A DNA stretch of 64,000 nucleotides from positions 104,582 to 168,581 of the forward strand of contig NZ_BOPH01000098.1 of the NCBI RefSeq assembly GCF_016863655.1. Direction: 5' to 3'. Source of the DNA: Virgisporangium ochraceum. GTDB taxonomy: Bacteria > Actinomycetota > Actinomycetes > Mycobacteriales > Micromonosporaceae. Both the position numbers and the translations under genes were made by a program. Position 1 is the stretch's first letter. Each line of letters opens with the position of its first letter. The notes beneath the pieces were generated by a model. The model was given only the letters and a program-made list of their open reading frames with translations. It did no database searches and was not told where the DNA came from. Positions 26,935-36,262 of the stretch are shown piece by piece.

Positions 26935-27237
26935 GGTCGCTGGCCCACGTGGGCCGACCTGGCGGCGGCCGAGCTACGCGCCACCGGCGAGACCGCGCGC
27001 CGGCGCGAACCCGGGACGCTGACGCGGCTGACCCCGCAGGACGTGCAGATCGTGCGGCTGGTCGCCACCGGCGTCACCAACCGCGAGGTGGCGGCGCAGC
27101 TGTTCCTCAGCCCCCGCACGGTCGACTACCACCTGCGCAAGGTCTTCACCAAGCTCGACGTGACCTCGCGCGCCGAACTGATCCTGCGCGCCGGCGACTT
27201 CACTGATGCGAACGCGGGCGTCAGCGCATCTCCCTGA
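26935..27237 (+). pseudogene. C-terminal remnant of a LuxR-family regulator
   Basis: About 95 residues matching the very end of LAL-type regulators: WADLAAAELRATGETARRR, then LTPQDVQIVRLVATGVTNREVAAQLFLSPRTVDYHLRKVF. The whole ATPase/TPR part is absent, and no normal start codon lies near the homologous stretch, although the frame stays open upstream as a shadow of the PNPOx gene. It overlaps the end of the giant membrane gene tail-to-tail. It looks like what is left after deletion, though a short HTH-only protein cannot be excluded. Confidence 0.65.
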
Positions 27238-30200
27238 CGGTCGTGCGGAGCAGCCTCAGGTCGCGGCGGCGGCGCTCGTAGGTGGCGCCGACGGTCACCA
27301 GGAGCAGGCCGCCGGCGGCGAGCGGGATCCAGCGCGGGACGTCGTCCCACCACACGATCAGCTCGTGCAGGCTGACCAGCACGAGCACCACCGCGCCGAC
27401 GACCACCGGCGCCTGCCACCGCCGCGCCCCGCCGACCAGCACCACCGCGATCGCGGCCGCGCCGAGGAGCAGGCGGCGCAGCGGGGCGTCGGTGTGGAGG
27501 AGGGCGAGGCTGGGCAGGAACGCGGCGGCCAACGCCGGTCCGAACGCCACCCAGCTGCGGATGGCCGGCCCGCGCCAGATGAGCCCGCCCACGAGGGCGA
27601 ACACCGCGAACGGCAGCGTGTACGCCTCGATCAGCCCGATGTCGGCGGCGAACAGCAGCATCCACCAGGCCAGCAGCTCGGCCACGCCGGCGACCGGCGC
27701 GAACCACCGGCGTCCGGCCCGCAGGGCCGACAGGCCGAGCACCGCCCCGTACCCGATCAGCACGGTCGCGGTCCCGCGCAGGGAGGCCGACGTCACCACC
27801 GCCGCGACGGCCGCGACCCCCGACACCGCCTCCAGGGCGACCACCTCGGCGGGGTGCCGCCGCAGCCGGTCGAGCAGCGCGGCCGCGCCGAGGAGCACGA
27901 CCGCCACCAGGAAGGGCCCGGCGGCCAGCGGAACACCGTCGAGGTCGGCGGCGGCGAGGCTCGCCAGCACGAGCCCGCCGACGGCGGCCACCAGCCAGCC
28001 GGCCGTCCGCCCGACGGCGTGCCGGCCGACGGCCCCGGCCACCACCCCGGCCCCGACGGCGACGCCGAGCGCGGCGAACGTGGTCGGCCGGGTCGCGGCG
28101 GCGCCGGCGAGCGCGGCGGAACCGGCGACGACCGTGATCACGGAGCACAGCGACGTCGTCAGGCGGGTCGGGAGGTCGGCGGTGGCGGGCATGCGGGCGG
28201 CGGCGATGCCGGCGGTCACGGCCACCGCCAGCGCCGCGACCACCGGCGCCGGCCACGGCGACGGCACCGCCACCGGCGTGACGAGCACGGTCGCCGCCAC
28301 CGGGACGAGCAGCGCCGGCACGAGCCAGCGTCGCCGGTCACCGAACCACAGCAGCCCGGCCACCCCGACCGTCAGGAGCGCCAGGGCCGGCAGCGCCGGG
28401 TCGAACCCGGCCCGCTCCGGGATCCCGTCGGTGGCCCACCGGTACGGGCCGACGAGCGCCGCGCCGAGCAGCGGCACGACGAACCCGACCACTACCAGCG
28501 CCGGGACGATCCACGGCAGCACGCCGGGCCCGTGCGGCTTCACGGCCGCCGGATCCGCCACCGGGGGCCGGGCCCGCCACGGAACCAGCACGGCCGCGGC
28601 CATCCCGAGCACCGCGACGACCGCGACGTGGGGCGCGGTCGGCCCACCCGGAGGCATGGCGAGCACCCCGGCACCGGCCAGCGCGACGCCGGTCCGGGCC
28701 CACGGCCCGTACGGGCGCCGGGCGAGCACCGCACCGGCCAGCACCACCCCCACGGCCGCCACGGTGACGTGCGGCATCGCGACGGGCGGGTCGAGCGTGC
28801 GGAGCCAGGCGGCCGCGGCCGCCGGCGCCGGCGCGAGCGCCAGGAGCACCGCCCCGCCACCGGTGACCCGGGCCGCCGGCCGCGCGCGCCCCGCGACGGC
28901 GGCGACGAGCGCTCCGGCCGCCACCAGCGCCGTCAGGGTCATCGCCGTCGAGCCCGGTCGGGCCAGGGCCGCCGCGCCGCCGTACAGCGCCAGGGCGGCG
29001 GCGGCACCGGCGGCCGTGGCGGCCGTCCCGGGGCGGCCGAGGCGCGTGGCGAGCAACCCGTACGCGGTGGCGGCCACGGTCGCGGCGGCCGCGGGCGTCC
29101 ACCAGGGCAGGCCCGACCCGATCGGACCGTGCACCGCCGCCAGCGCCACCAGCACCAGCGCGGACGCCGGAGCGGCACGGGCCACGCGGACGCCGGTCGT
29201 GCCGGCGTCACCACCGCTGCCGCGGACCGCGAGCGCGGCGACGGCCAGGACCAGTAGGGCGGCCGCCGGCTGCCAGCCGAGCAGGTCGACGCCCGGCGGC
29301 ACCGGACGCGGCCAGCGGCCGAGGTCGGCGCCCCACGGCGACAGGACCGCGACCGTGTGGGCGGCGTCGACGACGGTGGCCAGCGCCGCCACGACGGCGA
29401 CGGCGCCACCGGCGATCGCCAGCCCGCCCAGCGGGCCCGACCGCCAGTCGACCGGCAGCCGCCGCACCACGAACGCGGTCCCGGCGACGACCCCGGCCGT
29501 GGTCAGCACCGGCACCCCCGGGACGAGCAGGGCCACCAGCTGCGACATCTCGGCGACGAACGCCAGCGTCGCCCCGCCGGCCCCCCGGCTCTCCCGGCGC
29601 CGCCGCCACACCCGTGACAGGGCGCCGACGAGCAGCAGGGCCGCCGCCAGGTGGTCCCATCCGGTGGCCGACGGGACGACGGCCGCGACCACGACGCAGA
29701 CCAGCGCGCCCGCGACGGCGCCGACGGCGGGAAGCTGTGCGCGCCGGGCCAGCCCGATCAGCGACGCGGCGCCGAGCGCGAGGCTGGCCGTCGCCAGCCC
29801 CAGCGACAGCACGAGCGCCGGGCGCGCCGACAGCGTGGCCGCGGTCGCGGCGGCGGCGCCGGGCAGGGCCGCGAGGGCACCGCCGACCGCGGCGTCACGC
29901 AGGCGGTCCACCCGCGTGAGGACCGCGACCAGCACGCAGACCGCCACCGTCGCGGCGAGCACCGCCGCGGTGGTGCCCGGCCGCGCCAGCGCGACCACGG
30001 CCGCGTGCAGCCCGAGGACAGCGGCGGGACCGGCGGTCACCAGGATGTCGCGGCCGCGGCGCAACCGGGCGGCGACGAGCGCGAACGCGGTGCCGGCGGC
30101 CCCACTGAGCACGATCGGCGTCCACCAGGGCAGGGCGAGGGCCGCGGGCAGCGCCAGCACGACGGTCGTCACGCCGAGGATCGCCGGCAGGCGCCGGTCG

Positions 30201-32770
30201 CCGGGCAGGCCGACCGCGGCGGCGACCGCCACGAGCGCCAGGGCGGCCGGCACCTGCCAGCCGAGCACCGCGACCCCGTCGGCGAGGTCGGCCCAGGCAC
30301 CGAGGTCGGTCGTCCACGGTGGACGGACGGCCGCGATGGCCGCCGCCAGCGCCGCGCCCCCGGCGAGCGGCACCGCCACGGCGGCCACGGCCGCGCCGGC
30401 GACGGCCGCGCCGTCGCGCACGCCGTGCCGCAGGCGCAGGCCGACGCCGGCGGCCACGGCGACGAGCGCGGCGGCGACCGCCAGCCCGGAGCCGGACACG
30501 GTGGTGGCGGCGAGGTCGGACAGGACGGCGATCGTCGCGACGACCGCGCCGGCCGCGAACACCGGATACCGGTGGCGCACCGCCACGAGCCCGAGGAGGG
30601 CGACGAGCGCGGGCAGCGCGCCGGCGACGGCGTCGAGACGGCCCGCGACGGTACCGGCCGCGACGACGCTCAGGCACCCGACGACGGCGCCCGCGACGAT
30701 CGGCGCCGGGAACCACCGGCTCGAGAACGCGGCGGCGACCAGGACCGCGGCGGCCATCGCCACGAGCGCGACCGCCCGGACGGCGGGGCCGTCCGTTCCG
30801 AGGGCGACGGCGAGGGCGACCGCCGCACCGGGCGCGGCCGCGACCGCGGTGCCGAGCGCGGTCGCGGCGATGACCGGCGCGCTGCGCCACCGCGTGGCGA
30901 GCCCGGCCCCGCCGAGCACGAGCGCGCCGAGCACCGCGGCCGTCTCGGCCGGCTCGCCCAGTGAGACGCCCACCGCGACCAGGGCGAGCACCGCCGCGGC
31001 GGCGCCGCGCACGGCGGCCTCGGCGCGGGCGGCGGCCTCGGAGCGCGCGGCGGCCTCGGAGCGGTCGGCGGTGAGAAGCGTCGACACGCCGAACGCGAGG
31101 GCGCCGACGACCGTGACGGCCGGGGCGCTCCCGGTGGGTAGGGCGAGCACGGTCGCGGCCAGCCCCGCCACCACGCCGTGGTGCCGGCCGGCCCGGTCGG
31201 GCAGGGCGGTGGCGGCGGCTGTCAGGCACAGCACGGCCGGCGCCAGGGCCGGTCCCGGATCGAGGACGCCGCCCACGTGGCCGGCGACCTGCAGCAGCGT
31301 CCAGCCACCCACCACGCCGGCGACCGCCCACGTGCCGGCGCCGGCTCCGGCGCGCCACGGGTCCGGTAGCGCCCGGACCCCGTACGCGAGCACCGGCACC
31401 AGCGCCGCGAACGGCAGCACCCCCGCCTCCGGAACGGCCAGTGCCACCGGGACCCCGAGCGCCAGCACCGCCGCGACGACCGCCGCGCCGGCGGCGAGGG
31501 GCCGCTGCCGGTCGACGAGGTGGGCCAGTTCCACGGTGACCCCGGCCGCCGCGAGCAGCGCCACGCTCGCCGGCACCGCGATCAGGGCCGAGGGGGCGGG
31601 CAGCAGCGCCACGGTCGCGGCCATCCACGCCGCCGTGAGCGTGACCGCGATGAACAGCCACGTGAGCACGCGCCGGCCGGTGGCGACGCCCGACCCCGGC
31701 GAGCCGCGCAGCCATCGCAGGATGGCGAGGTCCTGTGCCGCGACCGCGGCCGCGAGGATGCCGACGCCGGCGTAGACGACGGAGCCGGGTGGCGGCAGCA
31801 CCGGTCCCGGCGCGCCCGACCCGTCGCCGGAGCCGCCCGTCGCGGTACCGACCACGAGCAGCGGCAGCACCGGTTGCACCGCGAGCAGCGCGACGAAGCC
31901 CGGCGTGTGCAGCGGTGCCAGCCGCCGGTAGCCGGCGGCCACGCCGGCGGTGACGAGCAGGACCAGTCCCGCGTAGGTGGGCGCGGGCAGCAGTCTGTCG
32001 ACGCCGAAGAGCCCGAGCGAGTGCGCGGCGTACCCGTCGAGGCCGACGAGCAGGAGGGCGACCGCGCTGATGGTCTCCGCCGTCGCGGCCAGGCCGCGCC
32101 GGTTCAGCAGCCACGGGACCGCGAGCGCGACCATCGTCACGGTGCCGAGGATCGCCGCCCGGCCCGCCGGCCCGAACGTCGTCCACGCGACGGCGGTGAA
32201 CGTGATGGCGGCGACGCCTAGCAGCAGGCCGCCGAGCGTCAGGAGCACGGCCTGCACCGAGAGGGCCGAGGCCTCGTCGGTGGACGCGGGGCCGGGGTCC
32301 GCCGGACGCTCCACAGTGGACGCGAGTACCGCGGCCGGCCGGGCGGTCGGCGCCGGCCGGGCCGCGGGCACCCGCGCGGGTGCGCCCTTCGGGTGTGCTG
32401 CTTTCGGGGGGACCGCTGTCGGGGGCACCGCTTTCGGTGGTGCCGCCTTCGGGGGCGCCGCGTGCGGGGGAGCGGGTGGCGTCGGCGACGCCCACCCACC
32501 CGGCTCCGCCGGCGGAACCGGCTCGCGCACCGGTGGTTCGGCGCGCGTCAGCGCGAGCGCCAGAATGGTGCGGCGCTCGTTCAGCGTGCCGCGGTCGGTG
32601 ACCAGCGTCGTCCGTTCGCGACGCAGCACCTCGACCCGCTTGTCGAGACGGGCGAGCTCACCGTCGACCTCGTCGATGCGGGCGCCGAGGCCCGCGAGTA
32701 GGAGGTCGAGCTGAATCAGCTCGTGATTTCCCGGCGGATCGCCGGTGGTAAATCCGGATTGACCCCGCAT
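27221..32770 (-). CDS. Giant polytopic membrane protein (SCO7613-type), 1849 residues
   Basis: A short N-terminal coiled coil (about 17-75: LIQLDLLLAGLGARIDEVDG, LDKRVEVLRRERTTL) is followed by a Pro/Lys/Ala-rich linker with PPKAA-type pentapeptides. Some 50 or more hydrophobic helices then fill nearly all of residues 170-1840. Runs of Ala, Val and Leu with few charged residues repeat throughout, suggesting internal duplication. The C-terminus is short and basic (YERRRRDLRLLRTTVREMR). The best resemblance I can offer is to the large SCO7613 C-terminal-domain membrane proteins of actinomycetes, from memory only; their role is unknown. ATG 32770 is preceded by GCGGGG. Confidence 0.75.
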   Translation of the reverse strand: MRGQSGFTTGDPPGNHELIQLDLLLAGLGARIDEVDGELARLDKRVEVLRRERTTLVTDRGTLNERRTILALALTRAEPPVREPVPPAEPGGWASPTPPAPPHAAPPKAAPPKAVPPTAVPPKAAHPKGAPARVPAARPAPTARPAAVLASTVERPADPGPASTDEASALSVQAVLLTLGGLLLGVAAITFTAVAWTTFGPAGRAAILGTVTMVALAVPWLLNRRGLAATAETISAVALLLVGLDGYAAHSLGLFGVDRLLPAPTYAGLVLLVTAGVAAGYRRLAPLHTPGFVALLAVQPVLPLLVVGTATGGSGDGSGAPGPVLPPPGSVVYAGVGILAAAVAAQDLAILRWLRGSPGSGVATGRRVLTWLFIAVTLTAAWMAATVALLPAPSALIAVPASVALLAAAGVTVELAHLVDRQRPLAAGAAVVAAVLALGVPVALAVPEAGVLPFAALVPVLAYGVRALPDPWRAGAGAGTWAVAGVVGGWTLLQVAGHVGGVLDPGPALAPAVLCLTAAATALPDRAGRHHGVVAGLAATVLALPTGSAPAVTVVGALAFGVSTLLTADRSEAAARSEAAARAEAAVRGAAAAVLALVAVGVSLGEPAETAAVLGALVLGGAGLATRWRSAPVIAATALGTAVAAAPGAAVALAVALGTDGPAVRAVALVAMAAAVLVAAAFSSRWFPAPIVAGAVVGCLSVVAAGTVAGRLDAVAGALPALVALLGLVAVRHRYPVFAAGAVVATIAVLSDLAATTVSGSGLAVAAALVAVAAGVGLRLRHGVRDGAAVAGAAVAAVAVPLAGGAALAAAIAAVRPPWTTDLGAWADLADGVAVLGWQVPAALALVAVAAAVGLPGDRRLPAILGVTTVVLALPAALALPWWTPIVLSGAAGTAFALVAARLRRGRDILVTAGPAAVLGLHAAVVALARPGTTAAVLAATVAVCVLVAVLTRVDRLRDAAVGGALAALPGAAAATAATLSARPALVLSLGLATASLALGAASLIGLARRAQLPAVGAVAGALVCVVVAAVVPSATGWDHLAAALLLVGALSRVWRRRRESRGAGGATLAFVAEMSQLVALLVPGVPVLTTAGVVAGTAFVVRRLPVDWRSGPLGGLAIAGGAVAVVAALATVVDAAHTVAVLSPWGADLGRWPRPVPPGVDLLGWQPAAALLVLAVAALAVRGSGGDAGTTGVRVARAAPASALVLVALAAVHGPIGSGLPWWTPAAAATVAATAYGLLATRLGRPGTAATAAGAAAALALYGGAAALARPGSTAMTLTALVAAGALVAAVAGRARPAARVTGGGAVLLALAPAPAAAAAWLRTLDPPVAMPHVTVAAVGVVLAGAVLARRPYGPWARTGVALAGAGVLAMPPGGPTAPHVAVVAVLGMAAAVLVPWRARPPVADPAAVKPHGPGVLPWIVPALVVVGFVVPLLGAALVGPYRWATDGIPERAGFDPALPALALLTVGVAGLLWFGDRRRWLVPALLVPVAATVLVTPVAVPSPWPAPVVAALAVAVTAGIAAARMPATADLPTRLTTSLCSVITVVAGSAALAGAAATRPTTFAALGVAVGAGVVAGAVGRHAVGRTAGWLVAAVGGLVLASLAAADLDGVPLAAGPFLVAVVLLGAAALLDRLRRHPAEVVALEAVSGVAAVAAVVTSASLRGTATVLIGYGAVLGLSALRAGRRWFAPVAGVAELLAWWMLLFAADIGLIEAYTLPFAVFALVGGLIWRGPAIRSWVAFGPALAAAFLPSLALLHTDAPLRRLLLGAAAIAVVLVGGARRWQAPVVVGAVVLVLVSLHELIVWWDDVPRWIPLAAGGLLLVTVGATYERRRRDLRLLRTTVREMR
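32385..32470. repeat. 15-bp in-frame minisatellite in the giant membrane protein gene
   Basis: Five to six degenerate copies of a CGGGGGCACCGCTTT-type 15-mer encode AAPPK/AVPPT/AVPPK/AAHPK units between the coiled coil and the first membrane helices. Confidence 0.75.
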
Positions 32771-32926
32771 GCCCCGCAGAATGCGGACGCGAACGTATCG
32801 AACCGATGAAGAAACACATTCGCGCGATCAACGGGAATCAAATCGTTGCCGCCCCGAAACCGCCGGAACCGCACCGAGTCCGGCCCGTTTCCTCCCCGTG
32901 ACCCGGCGACCCGCCCACGCACCGTC

Positions 32927-34141
32927 CTATTCGACGCGCCGCGTCGCGGCCAGATACGTCACCGCTGTCATGACCGCCAGAAGGAGAAGGCACACCGCGA
33001 CGACCCCGGCACCCCGCCATCCGATGAGGACGCCGACGAGCGCCGGCACCGTCGCCGCACCCGCCGATCCGGCCGCCGTCTGCAGCCCGATGACCCGGTC
33101 GGCGTGCCGCCCGCCGACGCGGTCCCTCGTGGTCAGCGTCAGCAGCGGCCACACGGGTGCCGCCGACAGGCCCAGCGCCAGCACGCCGGCGGCCGCCGCC
33201 GTACCGGGCAGGAACAGCAGGGCGGCGCCGGCGACCATGCCGCCGAAGCAGGCCAGGAGCACCGGACGCGCGCCGGTGCGGTCGGCGACGGGTCCGAGTA
33301 CGAGGCGTCCGGCCAGCAACGCCAGCCAGTACCCCGACACCAGCAGCGCCGCGGTGGTCGGCCGGACGCCCCGCGCGTCGGTCAGGTACACGTACGCCCA
33401 CAGCGACGCGGTGGACTCCAGACCGGTGTGCACCGCGAACAGCGTCATTCCGGGCAGGGCCGCCCGGAGCAGGGCCGCCCGGAGCAGCGCCGCCCGGAGC
33501 AGGGCCGCCCGGAGCAGCGCCGTCCGGGGCGGGGCCGCACGGGGCGGGGCGGCGGGCGGGTCGGACCGCGGCGCGGTCGCCCGTGGCGGGTGCGCCGCGA
33601 CGGGCACGGGCGCGGTGACCCACGACCGCGCGGTCACCGCGAACGCCACCGCGAGCACGCCCAGGACGGCCGCGACCGTCGCGAACGCCCACCGCCACGA
33701 CAGGCCGAGTGCGGCCGCGCCGGTGACGATCAGCGGACCGCACGCCGCGCCCACCCCGTAGCAGGCGTGCATCCACGTGATCCGGCGCGCGCTGAACCGC
33801 CGGGCGACGTGCGCGTTGAGTCCCGCGTCGATGGCGCCCGAGCCGGCGGCGAACAGGCACGACGCCGCGACCACCACCCAGAACGCGGTGGCGCCGCCCT
33901 GGATCAGCAGCGCCGCACCGGCCAGCGCCGTGCTGACCGCGAGGAGCCGGCCGATGCCGGCACGGTCGAGGACGAACCCGGTCGCAGAGCTCGACAGCAT
34001 GGAGCACACGACCGCGATGGGCAGCATCAGCCCGAGCGCGCCGACCGGCACGCCGAGGTCGAGCCGCATGGAGGGCCAGGAGACGCCGAGAACACCGTCG
34101 GGGAGAGCGATTCCGAAAAAGGCGAGAAAAGCCAGAAGCAT
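32927..34141 (-). CDS. MFS transporter
   Basis: A 404-residue major facilitator beginning directly with helix 1 (LLAFLAFFGIALPDGVLGVSW). The SGAIDAGLNAHVARRFSARR segment and WMHACYGVGAACGPLIV are typical of the YfkF/FucP-like subgroup. The central loop after helix 6 is a run of ALLRA pentapeptides, encoded by a 15-bp minisatellite. An amphipathic Arg/Leu helix would be formed there, which is unusual for the family. The substrate is unknown. Confidence 0.82.
   Translation of the reverse strand: MLLAFLAFFGIALPDGVLGVSWPSMRLDLGVPVGALGLMLPIAVVCSMLSSSATGFVLDRAGIGRLLAVSTALAGAALLIQGGATAFWVVVAASCLFAAGSGAIDAGLNAHVARRFSARRITWMHACYGVGAACGPLIVTGAAALGLSWRWAFATVAAVLGVLAVAFAVTARSWVTAPVPVAAHPPRATAPRSDPPAAPPRAAPPRTALLRAALLRAALLRAALLRAALPGMTLFAVHTGLESTASLWAYVYLTDARGVRPTTAALLVSGYWLALLAGRLVLGPVADRTGARPVLLACFGGMVAGAALLFLPGTAAAAGVLALGLSAAPVWPLLTLTTRDRVGGRHADRVIGLQTAAGSAGAATVPALVGVLIGWRGAGVVAVCLLLLAVMTAVTYLAATRRVE
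33450..33550. repeat. 15-bp in-frame minisatellite in the MFS transporter gene
   Basis: About six copies of GGAGCAGGGCCGCCC (some with GCGCC) encode ALLRA units in the large cytoplasmic loop. The last copies degrade into GGGGCGGGGC-rich sequence. Confidence 0.85.
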
Positions 34142-34286
34142 GGGGACCTTCGAGGGCAGCGTCGCACGGCGACACCACTCGTTCAGCGGCGCAGCACGCG
34201 CGACTGGTCGGAAAGGGACCGGTCAACGCGTGCGCGGCTGCCCGGGTCGCCCTTCACATCCCCTCGAGGAACACACGCCCCGCAGA

Positions 34287-34664
34287 TTACAGAGGAAGCT
34301 CCTCGATCGTCACCTTGTTCGGGTAGAACGCCACGTACTCCTTGATCTGTGCGACCGCGTCGTGCGGCGTCTCGTAGGTCCACACGGCGTTGTCGCCGGC
34401 GGGGCCGGCGGCCGGAACGCTGAAGTACGACGCGTCGCCCTTGAACGGGCAGTACGTGTGGTGGTCGGTGCGCTCGAGGCGGGCCAGGTCGACGTCGGCC
34501 CGCGGGACGTACGCCACCGCCGGGTACGAGGCCTCCTTGAGGCTCAGCGCGGCGGTCGTGTCGGCGATCACCGTGTCGCCCACCCGCACGACGACGCGCG
34601 AGGCAGCCGGCGTGATCGTGATCGGGTGGCTGGGCCCGGGTACGAGAACTGGCTTGTCGGTCAT
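34287..34664 (-). CDS. DUF427-family protein
   Basis: A 125-residue single-domain protein of the DUF427 family. Typical segments are ITITPAASRVVVRVGDTVIADT, VAYVPRADVDLARLERTDHHTYCPFKGDASYFS and WTYETPHDAVAQIKEYVAFYPNKVTIE. The family is common in actinomycetes and has no established function. ATG 34664 gives the usual MTDKPVLVPGP start. The gene ends in TAA. Confidence 0.9.
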   Translation of the reverse strand: MTDKPVLVPGPSHPITITPAASRVVVRVGDTVIADTTAALSLKEASYPAVAYVPRADVDLARLERTDHHTYCPFKGDASYFSVPAAGPAGDNAVWTYETPHDAVAQIKEYVAFYPNKVTIEELPL

Positions 34665-34691
34665 ACCCGGGCCCAACACCGCGACCCGGAC

Positions 34692-35624
34692 CTATGTTCC
34701 GGTGACCAGCTCGGTGTATGCGGCGACACCGTCGGGGTCGGCGTAGCCGCCGGCCGGCACGCTGCCGGTGCCGAGGTACCAGTTGTCGTGCTGCCAGTAC
34801 AGGACCGTGTCGAAGCCGTGCGACTCCAGCCAGATCCGCGACGCCCTGATGGCCGGACCGCGGGAGGCCCGGGTGCCCATGTCGTCGTCGATGCCCCACT
34901 CGGTCAGCGACAGCGGCCTGCCCAGCCCGCCGAACGCGCCGTACCAGCGCAGCATCCGCGGGTCGCTGCCGACCGACACCGGGTCGTCGGGTTCGCTGCC
35001 GCGGGTGCTCGCCTGCCAGTACAGGTCGAAGCCGTAGGCGTCGGCGTAGGCGGACGGCACGATCCAGTCCTGGATCTCGCGGTCGCCGCCGGTGCCGTTG
35101 TTGGTGACCTTCGTCGAGCCCGGCCGCCACTGGTACGACATGTGCACCGGCACCACCTTCACAGCGGAGTTGACGGCCTTCACCAGGCCGTACACCCGGG
35201 TGAACGCGGCCACGAACTGCACGCCGGTCATGTCGTCCTCGGGTTCGTGGAAGTACGTCAGGTACCCGCCCGACGGCATCGCCGCCGCGATCGCCTGCAC
35301 CTCGGTGTCGCACGAGCCGGCGGCCACGCCGGTCGGGGTGCACGAGGTCTTGAACGAGTACCAGAGGATCGCGCCGTGCGTCGTGTGGCAGGTCACGGCG
35401 TCGGCGGTCGGCGCGGTGCCGGTCGAGGTGAAGACCCGACGGATCGCGAGCGGACCGAGGACGCCGCGCTCCTGCAGGAACCCGGCGCACGTGTTGCCGC
35501 TGCCGACGGTGTCGTTGACCGAGGTGGTGGCGCCCACGTACGTCGGCGCGGTGGCACCGGCGGCGGCGGGCGGTGCGAACGCGAACACGACGACGGCGAT
35601 GAGAGCGATGCGGAGCATGGACAT
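34692..35624 (-). CDS. Secreted TIM-barrel glycoside hydrolase-like protein
   Basis: A 310-residue exported protein with a Sec signal (LRIALIAVVVFAFAPPAAAGA, cleavage near residue 23). Segments fit a clan GH-A type barrel: a first acidic site in YLTYFHEPEDDMTG (candidate acid/base Glu) and a second in GRPLSLTEWGIDDD (candidate nucleophile Glu). VVPVHMSYQWRPGS and YGFDLYWQAS are other strand ends. It may cut a polysaccharide such as mannan, as GH26 enzymes do, but the assignment is tentative. It ends in TAG, 27 bases upstream of the DUF427 start. Confidence 0.6.
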   Translation of the reverse strand: MSMLRIALIAVVVFAFAPPAAAGATAPTYVGATTSVNDTVGSGNTCAGFLQERGVLGPLAIRRVFTSTGTAPTADAVTCHTTHGAILWYSFKTSCTPTGVAAGSCDTEVQAIAAAMPSGGYLTYFHEPEDDMTGVQFVAAFTRVYGLVKAVNSAVKVVPVHMSYQWRPGSTKVTNNGTGGDREIQDWIVPSAYADAYGFDLYWQASTRGSEPDDPVSVGSDPRMLRWYGAFGGLGRPLSLTEWGIDDDMGTRASRGPAIRASRIWLESHGFDTVLYWQHDNWYLGTGSVPAGGYADPDGVAAYTELVTGT

Positions 35625-35702
35625 ATTTCCCTCCCTGACTACACAGGGTGGGGAGGTGAACAGATCGACAGCAGGTCGATGAGTTGAGTGAGCGGTGAAT
35701 GA

Positions 35703-36176
35703 CTACGGAACGGAGTGCTCCGGGGGCGGGCGGTGCGTGGTCACCACCCGGTCGAACCGGCGGCCGCCCGGCGCGCTCCTCCCGGTCACCTCGCACGTGA
35801 CGACGCGGACCGCGCCGTCCACCGGCGCGACCGCGCCGGTGCCCCACCGCAACCACAGCGCGATCCGCCCGGCGTCGGCCTCCGCGCGGAGCTTGTCGAG
35901 GGTGCGGCGCCGGTCGGTGCGGTCGACCTCGACCACGACGGGCGCCCCGACGGGACGCGCGCACGCCACGTCCAGCGTCGAGAACTTCCCCTGCATGGGC
36001 GGCGGCAACGGGACGACGGAGCGCGCCCGCCGGTACACCCGCCAGTTCTGCCGTTCGGCCCAGTCGACCACCGCCGCGATGAGCACCTCCGTGACCTCGT
36101 CGGCTGTGCGGTCCAGGAACGTCAGCCCCTCGATGCGCTCCGCCAGGGAGGAGGCGACGGCATCCGCGTCGGTCAT
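35703..36176 (-). CDS. Hypothetical protein with possible PD-(D/E)XK nuclease-like core
   Basis: A 157-residue protein without signal or membrane helix. Residues 80-125 contain FSTLDVACARPVG followed by VVVEVDRTDRRRTLDKL and IALWLRWG. An Asp, a Glu-x-Asp and a Lys on predicted strands and the following helix resemble the spacing of a minimal endonuclease-like fold, but the match is only visual. ATG 36176 (MTDADAVASS) is chosen over 36188. It is divergent from the next gene. Confidence 0.55.
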   Translation of the reverse strand: MTDADAVASSLAERIEGLTFLDRTADEVTEVLIAAVVDWAERQNWRVYRRARSVVPLPPPMQGKFSTLDVACARPVGAPVVVEVDRTDRRRTLDKLRAEADAGRIALWLRWGTGAVAPVDGAVRVVTCEVTGRSAPGGRRFDRVVTTHRPPPEHSVP

Positions 36177-36262
36177 GGAGGGCACCATAGCGCCGGCCCG
36201 TGCGTACCGTGAATCGACAGTGCTCGGTTCGGAACCGTGCGAAAAGGGGTACCGGATTCGCT

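Noticed and set aside
27282..31775. Long open frame antisense to the giant membrane protein
   Set aside because: Thr/Ala/Arg-rich shadow translation of Ala/Val/Leu helices; the minus-strand frame has coherent membrane segments and a proper C-terminus.
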